Below are positions 23,092 through 33,458 of a stretch of DNA of 64,000 bases, piece by piece. Source of the stretch: Fulvia fulva (lineage: Eukaryota > Ascomycota > Dothideomycetes > Mycosphaerellales > Mycosphaerellaceae); NCBI RefSeq assembly GCF_020509005.1, contig NC_063023.1, positions 2,170,001 through 2,234,000 of the forward strand. The letters are read 5' to 3'. Both the position numbers and the translations under genes were made by a program. The notes under the pieces were generated by a model that worked only from the letters and a program-made list of their open reading frames with translations, had not been told where the DNA came from and ran no database searches. Position 1 is the stretch's first letter, and each line of letters starts with the position of its first letter.

Positions 23092-24087
23092 CTAGGCAGA
23101 TTTCGAGAAGAAATCCTCGCATTCCTGGTACGTCTTTGTCGCTGTCGCCCGATCCATCGCATTGAACTCGCGGCTGACAACATTCTTCTTTGGACAGTCT
23201 CTAGCATAGTGGCCTTTCTTTCCACATGCATAGCAAGTTAGATCTCTTGTTAACTGCTTGCTTCGTCCGCGCCTTTCCGTGGCGTCGAGTTCCATTGGAT
23301 CTCCATAATCAGGGTCGTGACTTCTGGCCTTGAAGCCCCCTCTTCCGCCTCTCGCGGGTCTCTGGAATCCAGGCTGTACGAATCGGTCGTACTTCAATTC
23401 CTGGAGTCTCTCGTCGATTTCCTTTGCAGCCTTGACCATCGCGGCCAAGCTGGTGAGACTGGAGTTTCGAGATAATTCGGCTTTGACGTTGTCCTTCAAG
23501 CCTAGGTAGAACTGGGAACGAAACGCTGCGTCGTTCCACTCGAGGTCGGCGGCATATCCTTGGAATTCAGAAGCATAGACGGCAACTGAGGTGTTCTGTC
23601 GGAGTTGTCGGATATGTCGGTCGGCATGAACCTCTTCATTAGGTATCCCGTAGAGATCATTCAGTTTGATCTCGAACTCATCGTAGTCGGCAAATATCTT
23701 CCGGGTTTCTGTCTTCGGGTTGTCTCCTTCGTCCTGGTTGTTGAGCCAGTCTTTGAGGTATGGTCTGAACCCCCGGGCTGCCCTGCCCCTTAGGAAGGAT
23801 GCGGCGTACAAGACCTTAGAGGCCTCGCCATTAAACTGTTGGGCGTTGAAGTAGAGGTACAGCTGAACCTGCAGCTGAAAAGCCTCCAGCTTCCCTTGTG
23901 TCCCATCGAACGTCTCCGGTGGTGACACCTTAGGTGCCTTGGTGTACTCGTGCATGCTGTTCGAGCTTGCAGAGGGTGTTGATCGTTTTCCGCTTCCAGT
24001 AATCGACATTTCGCTCATTCGTTCCGTGATGCCAGTTGACTGTGGCTGTTGTCGTGACGGACTCCGGGTAGCGTCTCTCCCAGACAT
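23092..24087 (-). CDS. gag: Ty3/gypsy-type Gag
   Basis: The 331-residue ORF starts at ATG 24,087, 33 bp inside the 5' LTR (an upstream TTG is also in frame). It has a retrotransposon_gag capsid region (FDGTQGKLEAFQLQVQLYL ... VHADRHIRQLRQNTSVAVYA ... FYLGLKDNVKAELS), an Arg/Gly-rich segment and a canonical CCHC zinc knuckle CYACGKKGHYARDC at about 285-298. It ends in its own TAG/TAA-bounded frame, with no protease fused. It would form virus-like particles and package element RNA. The enzymes would have to come from an autonomous relative. Confidence 0.9.
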   Translation of the reverse strand: MSGRDATRSPSRQQPQSTGITERMSEMSITGSGKRSTPSASSNSMHEYTKAPKVSPPETFDGTQGKLEAFQLQVQLYLYFNAQQFNGEASKVLYAASFLRGRAARGFRPYLKDWLNNQDEGDNPKTETRKIFADYDEFEIKLNDLYGIPNEEVHADRHIRQLRQNTSVAVYASEFQGYAADLEWNDAAFRSQFYLGLKDNVKAELSRNSSLTSLAAMVKAAKEIDERLQELKYDRFVQPGFQRPARGGRGGFKARSHDPDYGDPMELDATERRGRSKQLTRDLTCYACGKKGHYARDCPKKNVVSREFNAMDRATATKTYQECEDFFSKSA

Positions 24088-24119
24088 GTGCAAAGGGCCC
24101 TGGTGGTGGTGCTCAAAGT

Positions 24120-24448
24120 TGTTAGGAACCGCTGTACGTTATCCCAACCGGGCTTGGATCTTTGCAATGATGTCTCTGACTCGTTGAGAAGGTAGTGGTC
24201 CCAAACAGTATATGGTGTATACTTGAAATGAGTTGAGCACGAGGCTCCTATCTACTTGCAAAAGAGCGTCGTCTATATAGTGCCGTGTCTTGGCGTAACT
24301 GATCAAACTGATCAGACTGATCACTGAGCATACTGATCAGACTGAGCGCTCAGTTGCCAAGGTCTCTGAGCTGATCAGTTTCGGATTCTCCCACTAGTGT
24401 CTAGGCATCGATTGGTTGGCTGGAGCTTCCCCAAACCGATCCGTAACA
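24120..24448 (-). repeat. 5' LTR of the gag-only element
   Basis: It is 329 bp, identical by eye to 21,985-22,313. It lies upstream of gag on the minus strand. Confidence 0.9.
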
Positions 24449-24795
24449 AGGGTCATAACATAGCTGCCTTTCAAAGCAAGCCATTTCATAACAAAAGAGG
24501 AAAGATGAAGCTTAATAAGCTCAGAAGTAGGGCTATACAGGCATTCTAGCACCTGATAATTGTGATAACTAGAGCAGTTTAGCATATACTAACATGTATA
24601 AAACAGCTGAAGTGATGCACATCTAAAGGATATAGGAGTTGCCTGTACCTACTAGGTCTATAGGGTCATCCTAGCAGACAATCTGCTAGCCTAAAAGGGG
24701 AGTGTTATGAATTAGGTGACTTAGGTACTATATTAGTCAGGACTTGGCACACATACCCTATATTAGCAATATCTGTAGCCACTATAGATACATCT
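24449..24795 (+). mobile_element. Copia-1 3' fragment, part 2 (RIP-mutated), with start of its 3' LTR
   Basis: This continues the duplicated Copia-1 sequence after the AGGG target duplication. The RIP-mutated LTR begins at 24,703 and is interrupted at 24,795 by Copia-2 within CATCT. Confidence 0.9.
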
Positions 24796-25030
24796 TGTTA
24801 AGATGTAGCATCTCAAAGGGAGTCAACAATCAGGAAGTGATCTGGCAGCCTGAGGCATCCACAATGACTCAGCTTGTAGGGAGATACCTTCTCTCCCCTT
24901 TAGCTTAGATAGACATCTAACACAATCAACATATTGGTTCCTGATATATTGCTGCATGCTCGTGCTATTAGTCAGTTGAAGAATGATCTCTTACTCCACT
25001 CCGCTGCCATCCACCCGTACCTGTTCAACA
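24796..25030 (+). repeat. 5' LTR of Copia-2
   Basis: It is 235 bp, identical by eye to the 3' LTR. Confidence 0.95.
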
Positions 25031-25045
25031 GGTTATGAGCCCGGG
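25031..25045 (+). promoter_or_regulatory. Primer-binding site of Copia-2 (initiator tRNA-Met, half-tRNA type)
   Basis: GGTTATGAGCCCGGG directly abuts the LTR and is complementary to the anticodon arm of tRNA-iMet, exactly as in Copia-1, although the two LTRs are unrelated. Confidence 0.75.
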
Positions 25046-25478
25046 TTTGTGCAGGAATAAGAGCAACCTATATCAGTACAGGTTACTTGTATCCCTTGCT
25101 ATCGTAGCAGAAAACATCTGGGAATCAGAAGTCTACCCCGTCTATCCTATCAAGGAGCTTAGTTCGATACTAAGTGATAGGTAACCCAGACAAGGACTCT
25201 GTGCGGCTTACTCAAAGCCAATACCTTGAAGATACTCTGTAGGCAGAACTGCATCGAGATACTATCAAGAAGGACTTCAAGTAAGTCATTTGAAGCTCTG
25301 CTAGGAGAGACAGACCTGTGTCCTAGCCCCGAGACCTCACACCGCTCCTTCTTTACTTTACCAAGCAGGCCTTGGTATCCACACCTACGAACTTTCCCAT
25401 TCTACACCAGAAGCCTCAGCAGGATCTGAGCCACCACCTTGGAACATACACACCTTGTTTCATTACATCCAATTTATT

Positions 25479-28400
25479 ATGGATTCATACCAAGAGAAGA
25501 CAGAGGAGAAGGGAGGCAAAATCCCAATTCTTGGGAGGGACAATTGGAAGAGATGGTTCAACCTTCAGAGATACAAGATGGAGAGCCAATCAGCATTCTT
25601 TGCAATTGATGACCTAATGGAAGTGTCTTTTGACAACATCAAGGGCAAGACTCTGAAACTCCAAGAAGAGGCTACAACCAAAGAGATCCTCAATACGCCA
25701 ACATGGACAAGACACAATGCAGTATGCAACTTCAGTATCCTTAGTAGGATCACAGAAGAAGATGAATTTGAGCTTGAGGGCTCATGTGAATCTGGAAGAG
25801 CTGCTGAGAAGTGGGTGTATCTCTGGAACAAGTATAGCCAGGTGCTACCAACCCATGCACATGAGCTCACAAAGCAATTTGTGACCTTTGAGATGAGTGA
25901 AGAGTTCACCATCAGATCTGCATGGACACACCTGGTTTCTCTTGGAAAAAGGATTGCTGATGTTGACCCAGAGGGTCAGCATTACAGGAAAGCTGATGTG
26001 AGGATGACCCAGCTCTTAAGCTCACTGCCACCTGACTACCATGTAGCCAGGGATACTATCATGGCTCAGCCAAAGATGGATCATGAAAGGACCTTAAAGA
26101 TCCTTGAAGCTCAAGAAGCCAGGTTGGATCCCTCTAAGGCTGAGTATGGCATGGCAGCCACCTGGGTCAAGCCCTCAGGTCTAGCAAGACCACTCTCCTG
26201 CCTTCTCTGTGAGAAGGATCATCTGATCAAGGACTGCCCTAGTTTGCCTGAGGCAAGAAAGGTCCTTAGATCTCATTCCCAACCACCATCTTCCCAGAAT
26301 ACAACACATGTCAAGAAGAAGAGAACTCCACCACCCACTTCAAGGAGGACACCAAGAGAGAAGTCCTCTATGGAAGAACTTAAGAAAATGGTGAAGAAAC
26401 TCAGCTCTGACATGCTGTCACTCCAGAAGAACCAGGCCCAGTCTTATACCTCTAAAGCAAAGAAGACTGGAAAAGGTTTCTCCGCCCAAGAGTCACCATG
26501 CAGCTCATCCCCAGAGACAATGTCTGATGATGATGAGTATGATGAAGTGGCTCACTCAACTGCAGAAGTCCAAGGCAAGTTCCCCTCGTCAGAGTGGTTA
26601 CTTGACTCCTGTGCTTCATCCCATATGACTGACCAAAGCTGCCTCTTTAGATCTATGACTCCCTTGACAAGGAAGAAATGGATCAAAGTGGGAGGTGGGT
26701 TTTTATTGGCCACTCATATTGGGAATGCAGAGATGAGTGGGAGAGCTGGCAGAAAAGTTGTTTTGGAAGATGTCCTGCTTGTACCCAAGCTAGGAGTGAA
26801 CCTGGTTTCATGGAACCAGTTTAGCAAGCAGTTTGGTGTGCAACCTCCATCATTTTCTCTTGTTTCCCCCTCTGGTGAGACTGTTGTCCAGACAAAGCTC
26901 CTTGGGGGGGTTCCATTCATTGATGAGATTTCTCCTCTCCTACAAGAACGGGCACATTACTCATCATGTGCACCACCAATGGAGAATGCCTTTGTGACTG
27001 CTCAATCAGAGACCGACCTGAAGCAGTGGGAGCTTTGGCATAGAAGATTTGCACACTTTGGGAAGAATTTGCTCCAGAATCTTCACAAGGTAACAGACTT
27101 GAAAGAACCCATTCCTATCCCTAAGGATGGCTTTCACCAGTGCAGAGTATGCTCAATAGCAAAGATGAAGAAGTACAAAGGCAAAGTTACAGAGAGAAGA
27201 CCTGAAAGACTTGCCCTTGTATCTATTGACATATGTGGCCCACTACCAATCTCAAGACTAGGATTCAAATACTGGCTTGAGATTGTTGACAACTTCTCTA
27301 GGAAGAAGTGGACCTTTCCTCTTAGGAAAAGAGAAGATGCTCCAGTTGCTCTCCAGAACTGGAAGATCAAAGCAGAGAGGAAATCATCAGCGCAGCTGAA
27401 AGCAGTAAGACTTGACAATGCAAAAGAACTTATTGCATTAGTGAAGCAGTGGGAGAAGGATTTGGGGATTGGGCTCGAGCCGACTGAGGCATACAACTCT
27501 CTACAGAATGGACCAGTTGAGAGGTCAATACAAACCTCAGAGGACTCTATAAGGGCAATGCTTGAAGAGGCTAAAATGCCGGTTGAATTTTGGCCTGAAG
27601 CACTAGAGGCCCAAACTTATATGAGGAACAAACTGCCAAATGGCCCAGATTACGATGGGTTCAAGGTTTCACCAGATGAGGCTTTTGATGGTATCAAACC
27701 GACCATCAACCATTTGAAAGTTTGGGGATGCAAAGCTGTTGTCTATATGGACACAAGATCCCAACCTCAATGGGCAAGAAGTGACAAGCTAATGAATAGG
27801 GGTAAAGAAGCAGTGTTTATTGGGTATGTTGAAAACACAGCTAAAGCCTGGCTCTTTTGGGAACCAGACATGAGAGCTGTTAAACAACACACACATGCAG
27901 ACTTCTTTGAGGACCAGCCTGGAGGTGATATGGGTCTCAATGTTCCAACATTGAATCTACCAAGCAGTGCACCAGCTAGGAAGCCCTTAGGAAGGCCGAG
28001 GAAGAACGTATCCTTAGGACAATCTACCCACCATTCAGGCGTCCATCAGAGCCCCCCCGAAATAGATCAGCCAATTGAGAGCCCTAAAGTCGCTCAGCCG
28101 AGAAAGCTGTTTGTGCAACTTCCCCAGCCTCCGGAGAACGTAGGGGAATTTCAGAAAATCGATCAGCCAATTGAGAGAAGCTCCCTAGATCCCCAGGAAA
28201 TAGACGTTACTAGGTCACAAGTGACGGTCCCTAAATCATCCCTTGGAAAGAGAAAGGCTGACTATGATGTTGAGGGCTATGACATGAAACAGAAAGCCCC
28301 AAGATCCATGGTCCCTAAGCCCGAACTAACCACTGAAGTGGGAGAAGCAATGGACCTCTCAGAGAACCTTGCTGCTTTTCACCAAGCTTTCTTTGCAGCC

Positions 28401-30110
28401 ATGCAATCAGTGGACAGTTCAATACCATGGGATAGCGAATTCCTGGAAGAAGTTGAGGAAATGGCCTTTGCAGCAACTGTAGAAGCCATTGCATACAAGC
28501 AAGAGGTCCCAATTCCAAAATCCTACAAGGATGCTGTGAATGACAAGAAATGGGGACATCTTTGGAAGGAAGCAATCCAAAAGGAACTAGATGCTCTACA
28601 GAGTAACAACACCTGGGAAAATTCTGTTCCACCAAAAGGAGCAAATCTGGTTACATCAAGATGGGTCTTTGATATTAAGAGAAGCATTAGTGGAGCTATT
28701 GAAAAGTTCAAGGCTAGACTAGTTGCAAGGGGCTTCTCACAGAAGTTTGGTGTTGACTTTATGGAGACATTTGCACCTACAGTAAGACAGGACACCCTTA
28801 GGGTGTTTATGGCTATTGTGTGTAAGAAGGATCTTCATCTTCACCAAGTGGATGTGAACAATGCATTCACAGAAAGCACCCTCCATGAAGACATCTTCAT
28901 GTTACCACCACCAGGAGTTGAGCTTCCACCAAACATGGTGTTCAAAATCCTCAAAAGCTTGTATGGACTTAAGCAAGCAGCTAGAGATTGGAATCAACTC
29001 TGTGTGTCAAAGCTCAGAGAGATTGGATTCACACAGTCAGAAGTGGATCCATGCCTACTTATCCATAAGAAGAGGGAGATCATAATCCTTATACATGTGG
29101 ATGACATTCCAATTGCTGCACCAAAGTTGACAGATGTTCTCTGGTTCAAAAGAGAACTTGGCAAGATCTTCAAGATCAAAGATCTAGGTGAACCTGAAAA
29201 GATCCTTGGCATGAGAGTCACAAGGGACAGGAAGAGAGGAATCCTGAAACTTGACCAAGGACACTTTGTTAGGGACAGCCTAGCCAAGATGGGAATGAAC
29301 CATGAGAAGGCAGCACCTACACACTCACCCATGGACAGCTATGAGGCCCTCAAACCTTCAAGCCACATGGATGAGAGGTGTGACAAGGCAGAGTACCAGA
29401 GTATTAATGGTACTTGGATGTGGCCAGCAACAATCACAAGGCCAGACATTGCTTTTGCCCTAGGAAGGATGAGCTCATTTGTGAGTGACCCATCCACCTA
29501 CCACATGAAGGCTTTGAAGAAGATCACTAGGTACCTAAGATCATACCCTGATCTAGGACTTCAGTTCTCAAAGTCTGGAAAAGGACACCTTATTGGATAC
29601 TGTGATTCTGATTATGCAATGGACAAAGCAGACAGAGTCTCAATCCTTGGGTATGTCTTCTTCCTCTGTGGGGCACCAGTTTCTTGGATGAGCAAGAAGC
29701 AAAAGTCTGTAGCAACATCCACAATGGAGGCTGAATACATGGCTATGAATGCATGTGCGAAGCAGTCCCAATTCCTAGCTTCACTGCTGAGGGAAATGGA
29801 TTGTCCAGAGTTAGTGGGAGACTGTTCCCATCAACCAAGAATCACTGGAAACCAGGAGACTGTATCAAATTTGAGACCAGTCCAATTAAGAGGTGACAAT
29901 CAAGCTGCCCTCACCCTAGTGAAAGATGCACATGTTCATGACAAGTCGAAGCACATTGACATTGCCTATAACGCTGTTAGGAAACTTTGGTGGAGGAGGC
30001 TTATTGCTGTTGAGTACACCCCAACCTCTGAGATGGTTGCAGACGGGTTTACAAAACCAAAGACTGGTCCACACTTCCAGAGGTTTGTAAGCCAGCTGAA
30101 CCTGTCATAA
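25479..30110 (+). CDS. Copia-2 Gag-Pol polyprotein
   Basis: The uninterrupted ORF has 1,543 residues from the first ATG (25,479); upstream in-frame codons start with TTG only. Domain order: Gag with LLSSLPPDYHVARDTIM; zinc knuckle CLLCEKDHLIKDC near 241-253 (CX2CX3HX4C, one residue shorter than usual); aspartic protease WLLDSCASSHMTDQ near 373-386; GAG-pre-integrase LWHRRFAHFGKN with a CRVC zinc pair; integrase core with SIDICGP, RLDNAKE and NGPVERS; reverse transcriptase with HVDD near 1,206; RNase H with GYCDSDYAMDKADR and TMEAEYMAM. The order protease-integrase-RT-RNase H is that of copia. Gag and Pol are in one frame, with no recoding site seen. All catalytic motifs are present. Confidence 0.95.
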   Translation: MDSYQEKTEEKGGKIPILGRDNWKRWFNLQRYKMESQSAFFAIDDLMEVSFDNIKGKTLKLQEEATTKEILNTPTWTRHNAVCNFSILSRITEEDEFELEGSCESGRAAEKWVYLWNKYSQVLPTHAHELTKQFVTFEMSEEFTIRSAWTHLVSLGKRIADVDPEGQHYRKADVRMTQLLSSLPPDYHVARDTIMAQPKMDHERTLKILEAQEARLDPSKAEYGMAATWVKPSGLARPLSCLLCEKDHLIKDCPSLPEARKVLRSHSQPPSSQNTTHVKKKRTPPPTSRRTPREKSSMEELKKMVKKLSSDMLSLQKNQAQSYTSKAKKTGKGFSAQESPCSSSPETMSDDDEYDEVAHSTAEVQGKFPSSEWLLDSCASSHMTDQSCLFRSMTPLTRKKWIKVGGGFLLATHIGNAEMSGRAGRKVVLEDVLLVPKLGVNLVSWNQFSKQFGVQPPSFSLVSPSGETVVQTKLLGGVPFIDEISPLLQERAHYSSCAPPMENAFVTAQSETDLKQWELWHRRFAHFGKNLLQNLHKVTDLKEPIPIPKDGFHQCRVCSIAKMKKYKGKVTERRPERLALVSIDICGPLPISRLGFKYWLEIVDNFSRKKWTFPLRKREDAPVALQNWKIKAERKSSAQLKAVRLDNAKELIALVKQWEKDLGIGLEPTEAYNSLQNGPVERSIQTSEDSIRAMLEEAKMPVEFWPEALEAQTYMRNKLPNGPDYDGFKVSPDEAFDGIKPTINHLKVWGCKAVVYMDTRSQPQWARSDKLMNRGKEAVFIGYVENTAKAWLFWEPDMRAVKQHTHADFFEDQPGGDMGLNVPTLNLPSSAPARKPLGRPRKNVSLGQSTHHSGVHQSPPEIDQPIESPKVAQPRKLFVQLPQPPENVGEFQKIDQPIERSSLDPQEIDVTRSQVTVPKSSLGKRKADYDVEGYDMKQKAPRSMVPKPELTTEVGEAMDLSENLAAFHQAFFAAMQSVDSSIPWDSEFLEEVEEMAFAATVEAIAYKQEVPIPKSYKDAVNDKKWGHLWKEAIQKELDALQSNNTWENSVPPKGANLVTSRWVFDIKRSISGAIEKFKARLVARGFSQKFGVDFMETFAPTVRQDTLRVFMAIVCKKDLHLHQVDVNNAFTESTLHEDIFMLPPPGVELPPNMVFKILKSLYGLKQAARDWNQLCVSKLREIGFTQSEVDPCLLIHKKREIIILIHVDDIPIAAPKLTDVLWFKRELGKIFKIKDLGEPEKILGMRVTRDRKRGILKLDQGHFVRDSLAKMGMNHEKAAPTHSPMDSYEALKPSSHMDERCDKAEYQSINGTWMWPATITRPDIAFALGRMSSFVSDPSTYHMKALKKITRYLRSYPDLGLQFSKSGKGHLIGYCDSDYAMDKADRVSILGYVFFLCGAPVSWMSKKQKSVATSTMEAEYMAMNACAKQSQFLASLLREMDCPELVGDCSHQPRITGNQETVSNLRPVQLRGDNQAALTLVKDAHVHDKSKHIDIAYNAVRKLWWRRLIAVEYTPTSEMVADGFTKPKTGPHFQRFVSQLNLS

Positions 30111-30162
30111 AAAGGTCCAAGTACTATTGACAGGAAGTGAGCAGACTGTAACCTCCCATACG

Positions 30163-30175
30163 AGATGAGTGGGAG
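30163..30175 (+). promoter_or_regulatory. Polypurine tract of Copia-2
   Basis: GATGAGTGGGAG-type purine run immediately before the 3' LTR. Confidence 0.6.
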
Positions 30176-30410
30176 TGTTAAGATGTAGCATCTCAAAGGG
30201 AGTCAACAATCAGGAAGTGATCTGGCAGCCTGAGGCATCCACAATGACTCAGCTTGTAGGGAGATACCTTCTCTCCCCTTTAGCTTAGATAGACATCTAA
30301 CACAATCAACATATTGGTTCCTGATATATTGCTGCATGCTCGTGCTATTAGTCAGTTGAAGAATGATCTCTTACTCCACTCCGCTGCCATCCACCCGTAC
30401 CTGTTCAACA
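30176..30410 (+). repeat. 3' LTR of Copia-2
   Basis: It is 235 bp and is followed by target duplication CATCT. Confidence 0.95.
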
Positions 30411-30415
30411 CATCT

Positions 30416-30497
30416 TATGCAATTTAGAAGGTATCTGATCACCCTTATTGTTTTATGGTTCAGCAAGCTTGTATACTCGTTAATCACCCCTACAATA
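30416..30497 (+). repeat. Remainder of the RIP-mutated Copia-1 3' LTR copy
   Basis: It corresponds to 12,587-12,668 and resumes after the Copia-2 target duplication. The copied CGTAG follows at 30,498. Confidence 0.9.
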
Positions 30498-30866
30498 CGT
30501 AGCTTACTATATTAGCGTAGGATGGCTTGTTCGCTTTCTACCGTTCGTCGTTCTACTTATATATCGATGCTACAACTTTTCAAGGCCTGATCTATAGTAC
30601 GTACTATAGAGGTAGCATAACTTGTGCGTTTCTATACGATACGGGCATCGGGATCCCTAATTCGCAAAATCTTCTATACAGAGGTACATAAGGATAGCCA
30701 CTCGTAACAATGCGGTATATTGCCGAGAGTTCTACGGCAATGTTGCTATTTGAAGTTGATCTGCCCGTAGACAATGTTCTTAGAGCGCGACTCTTCTTTC
30801 TAAGCGTAGGTAAAGACGTCGTCTCGACATCTTGAATTCGGACTAGCGTACTAAGTGCGTGCTATT

Positions 30867-32300
30867 ATGTTTAGCGCTTTGGTCGCGTTCTTTATTATCG
30901 CAAGATACACTACGCTTGACGTACGCTATAGTTCTCGAGATCATTATAGCATTAAGCGAGATGTCTACGTAGTCGGAGGTAGATCGAGCGGTATATATAC
31001 TGCTATTCGTCTGTAGTAGATAGGCTATAGCGTTGTCCTGATCGAAAGAGAAGCTCGACTTAGAGGTAGATTTTGTTCTAGTAAAGTCTTTGGGCAATAT
31101 ATATGCTGACTAGAAGCGTTAGTAGGTCACGTAAACATATATCGCGATCTAGTCACGAATACGACTACGGATTATAGCGTCCAAATCTTCTCGAATCGGA
31201 CAGTCCTCCGTAACTTCTTTAAGCATTTCGAGATACCCTTAGTCAAGCTCCCTTAGGGCTTAGGCATGCCTAAAACTACTAACTTTCGTACCGTAGAACT
31301 AGTGAAGGCTTCGGACCTCTCGGCGGAACAGCTCGCGTAGGCTTTACTCGTATATAATGCTTAGCTCGTAAAGTACCTAGGCCTAGTAGATAGATTCATC
31401 TTACCTTCTCCGGTACCCGAGGATCTCCTTCTAGATTTTAGTGATTTCTTGCAGAAATATGATCTAGAAGTCTTGGCTAACCTGTTCTTCGCCTATAATT
31501 AAGGAGCTAGAAACATACTAGCGTAACCTACTCTATATATAATGAAGTACTTTGATTATATCTAAGTGCAAGACATTTCCTAGTCGGCCTTCGTCATAAA
31601 TAGTCTGTCTGACAACTAGCTGCTCTATAATCGTATATAGAAGGAGCCTAGTAAGAACGTCTTGCTAGACACTAATATCCTTAAGATCAGACGTAGCCGG
31701 AAGGGTTATGTTGTTCGTGTTATAACACTAGGTGGCCCAAAGACTATTTACGCGAAGAAGTTACTACTAGCGATCCTACTAACGGTATCAAATCTAAAGT
31801 TTCTAGATCTCGATCTAGCGGAAACGATTGTGTTTTCTAAGCTTAACGGCAGCTTATACTAGGACGCTATAGTACAAGACATTAGCATACCTAACACCTA
31901 GACAGTACGGAACATCGACCTAGAGGCTGCTCTCGACGTCCTAGCTTTACCTACGCTATATAGCTTGTCGAGCACGAAGTTTAACAAAACGCATTTTGCT
32001 TACTACGGAAGCCCTATAAAAGCCTCCGAAGACGAGGTCAGGTCTACTATACTTGATACACTAAGACGGCTACGTAGAGGTTCAAGCCAAGATACTAAGA
32101 TCGTTAAGCTACACGATTATACTCCATTTATACTAATAGCCCCGAAAGAAGACGTTACGGCTAGCTTCTACGATAAGATACTTGCTTTATAGGGACATAA
32201 GAATACGTAGTAGACGGGCGCTACGTAGCAATTATAGGCTACTACGTAGCTTTAGAATTACACCGAGTACAATGTTCTGCCGAGATTATTAGCTAGATAG
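30867..32300 (+). pseudogene. RIP-destroyed duplicate of the FAD oxidoreductase gene
   Basis: It corresponds base for base to 13,038-14,471 (offset 17,829, no indels). CA to TA and TG to TA changes convert many Gln and Trp codons to TAG and remove the start ATG context, so no long frame survives. Recognisable stretches such as [15 protein letters not shown] persist. Rare non-RIP differences from copy 1 include 31,092 (G against A), 32,277 (C against T) and, just past the gene, 32,322 (C against G). Confidence 0.95.
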
Positions 32301-32591
32301 ATGAAGTTGTATTACTACTCGCCTTGCGGCCGATATGATTTAGGATCTGCCTAGTCTAGTAGTATGACATAGAAGCTAATAGAAGAACAGCGTTTGTATA
32401 CAAACAGTAGGAGCTAAGCTAGAGCGGCTTCTTATAGCTTTGGCTATTAGAGCTTCTCTCTAGTCCTAATACCTCTAGCACAACCTCTCAACCTCTCAAT
32501 CCTTTCTTCTATAGAACTCTTAACCTTCCTACGCCTAAATTATAGCCTATCGACAGTACCTAGATCAAGTCACACAAATCGCTCTATTATT

Positions 32592-33458
32592 ATGACTAAG
32601 ATCAAGAACATAGCGCCCTACGACCTAGACAAGCAAGGTGAGTCTTATAATACCGCTCGTTCCCTATCTATACTAGACTGACATTTTCGAGAAGCTACAC
32701 AAGATCAGTCGTAGAAGCCGGCTAATGTCGACAGCCTTACTAGCGCCTTCGAAGTCGTCTCCCTCGGCGACATCTTTACGCCCGCTAACTCTAAGGCGGT
32801 CAGTACTATCGACGACAACGAAAGCTCTAAGATTAAGGTCGAGACCCCTAAGAAGGCCTTAAACATCTACTCCCCGCTCCGCCTACGAGGCTCTCCTATA
32901 GCTAGCGACGATAAGACTAAGGATAATACCGTCGGCGACGGTAAGCCCGTCTACGTCAAGGTCGAGAAGAGCAAGTGTGTCTACACTAAGATCGAGAAGA
33001 ACAAGCCTGTCTATACTAAGGCCGAAAACAACAAGCTAATCCCTAGTTCTCCGCCGTACTACACTCTACTAACGTCGCCTAGCGGCGTACGTCTCGCCCG
33101 TAAGATCTGTCGCTCCTACTAGACACCCGCCGTAAAGTGTATTACTAGCATCTTCAACGAGAACGGCAATGCCGGACGACCCTACTAGGCCTGCCCAAAC
33201 CGATAGTGTGAGGCCACTAAGAAGAGTGACTTCGAGAAAGGCTAGGACAGCTAGGGCGATAGCAAAGGCATTAATAACAAGAATCCTACCTACTTCTACG
33301 ACGTTCCGAGTCGTTAGGACAGAATCTATAAGGACGGAGGTAAGAAGGGATTAGGCTTCTAGACTTGTGCTGAAGGCGAGTGCGACTACTACTCTAAGGA
33401 TCTCTTTAGCGTCTTTAACGTAGAGGTCACCCGGTACTTCTGGCCCTAGTTAGTATAA
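32592..33458 (+). pseudogene. RIP-destroyed duplicate of the zf-GRF gene
   Basis: It corresponds to 14,763-15,629. Trp and Gln codons in both zinc fingers have become TAG (for example the PYWACP Trp) and several zinc Cys codons are changed (TGC to TAC). One transversion at 33,247 (A against T at 15,418) is not RIP-type. Confidence 0.95.

Larger units (their letters stand above)
21985..24448 (-). mobile_element. Gag-only LTR retrotransposon (TR-GAG-like) with an antisense ORF
   Basis: The 2,464-bp element has two 329-bp LTRs (21,985-22,313 and 24,120-24,448), identical by eye, with TGTTA...TAACA ends and a 4-bp target duplication AGGG (21,981-21,984 and 24,449-24,452). A polypurine tract in minus-strand sense adjoins the 22,313 LTR (22,314-22,326), so the element reads on the minus strand. 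The 1.8-kb interior holds only a Ty3/gypsy-type gag and, convergent to it, an unrelated ORF on the plus strand. Protease, reverse transcriptase, RNase H and integrase are absent, so it must move in trans. It carries no RIP stops and lies inside RIP-mutated Copia-1 sequence, so it arrived after that RIP episode. No CCA-type primer-binding site was found next to the 24,120 LTR. Confidence 0.9.
24796..30410 (+). mobile_element. Copia-2: intact Ty1/copia retrotransposon
   Basis: The 5,615-bp element has two 235-bp LTRs (24,796-25,030 and 30,176-30,410), identical by eye, with TG...CA ends and a 5-bp target duplication CATCT (24,791-24,795 and 30,411-30,415). The primer-binding site and polypurine tract are present and a single uninterrupted polyprotein ORF fills the interior. 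Nothing in it looks RIP-mutated although both flanks are. It is therefore a recent insertion, nested in the RIP-mutated 3' LTR copy of Copia-1, and could be active. Confidence 0.96.

Noticed and set aside
25455..25478. Extended N-terminus of the Copia-2 polyprotein
   Set aside because: The extension begins at TTG; the first ATG is at 25,479 and starts a normal Gag.
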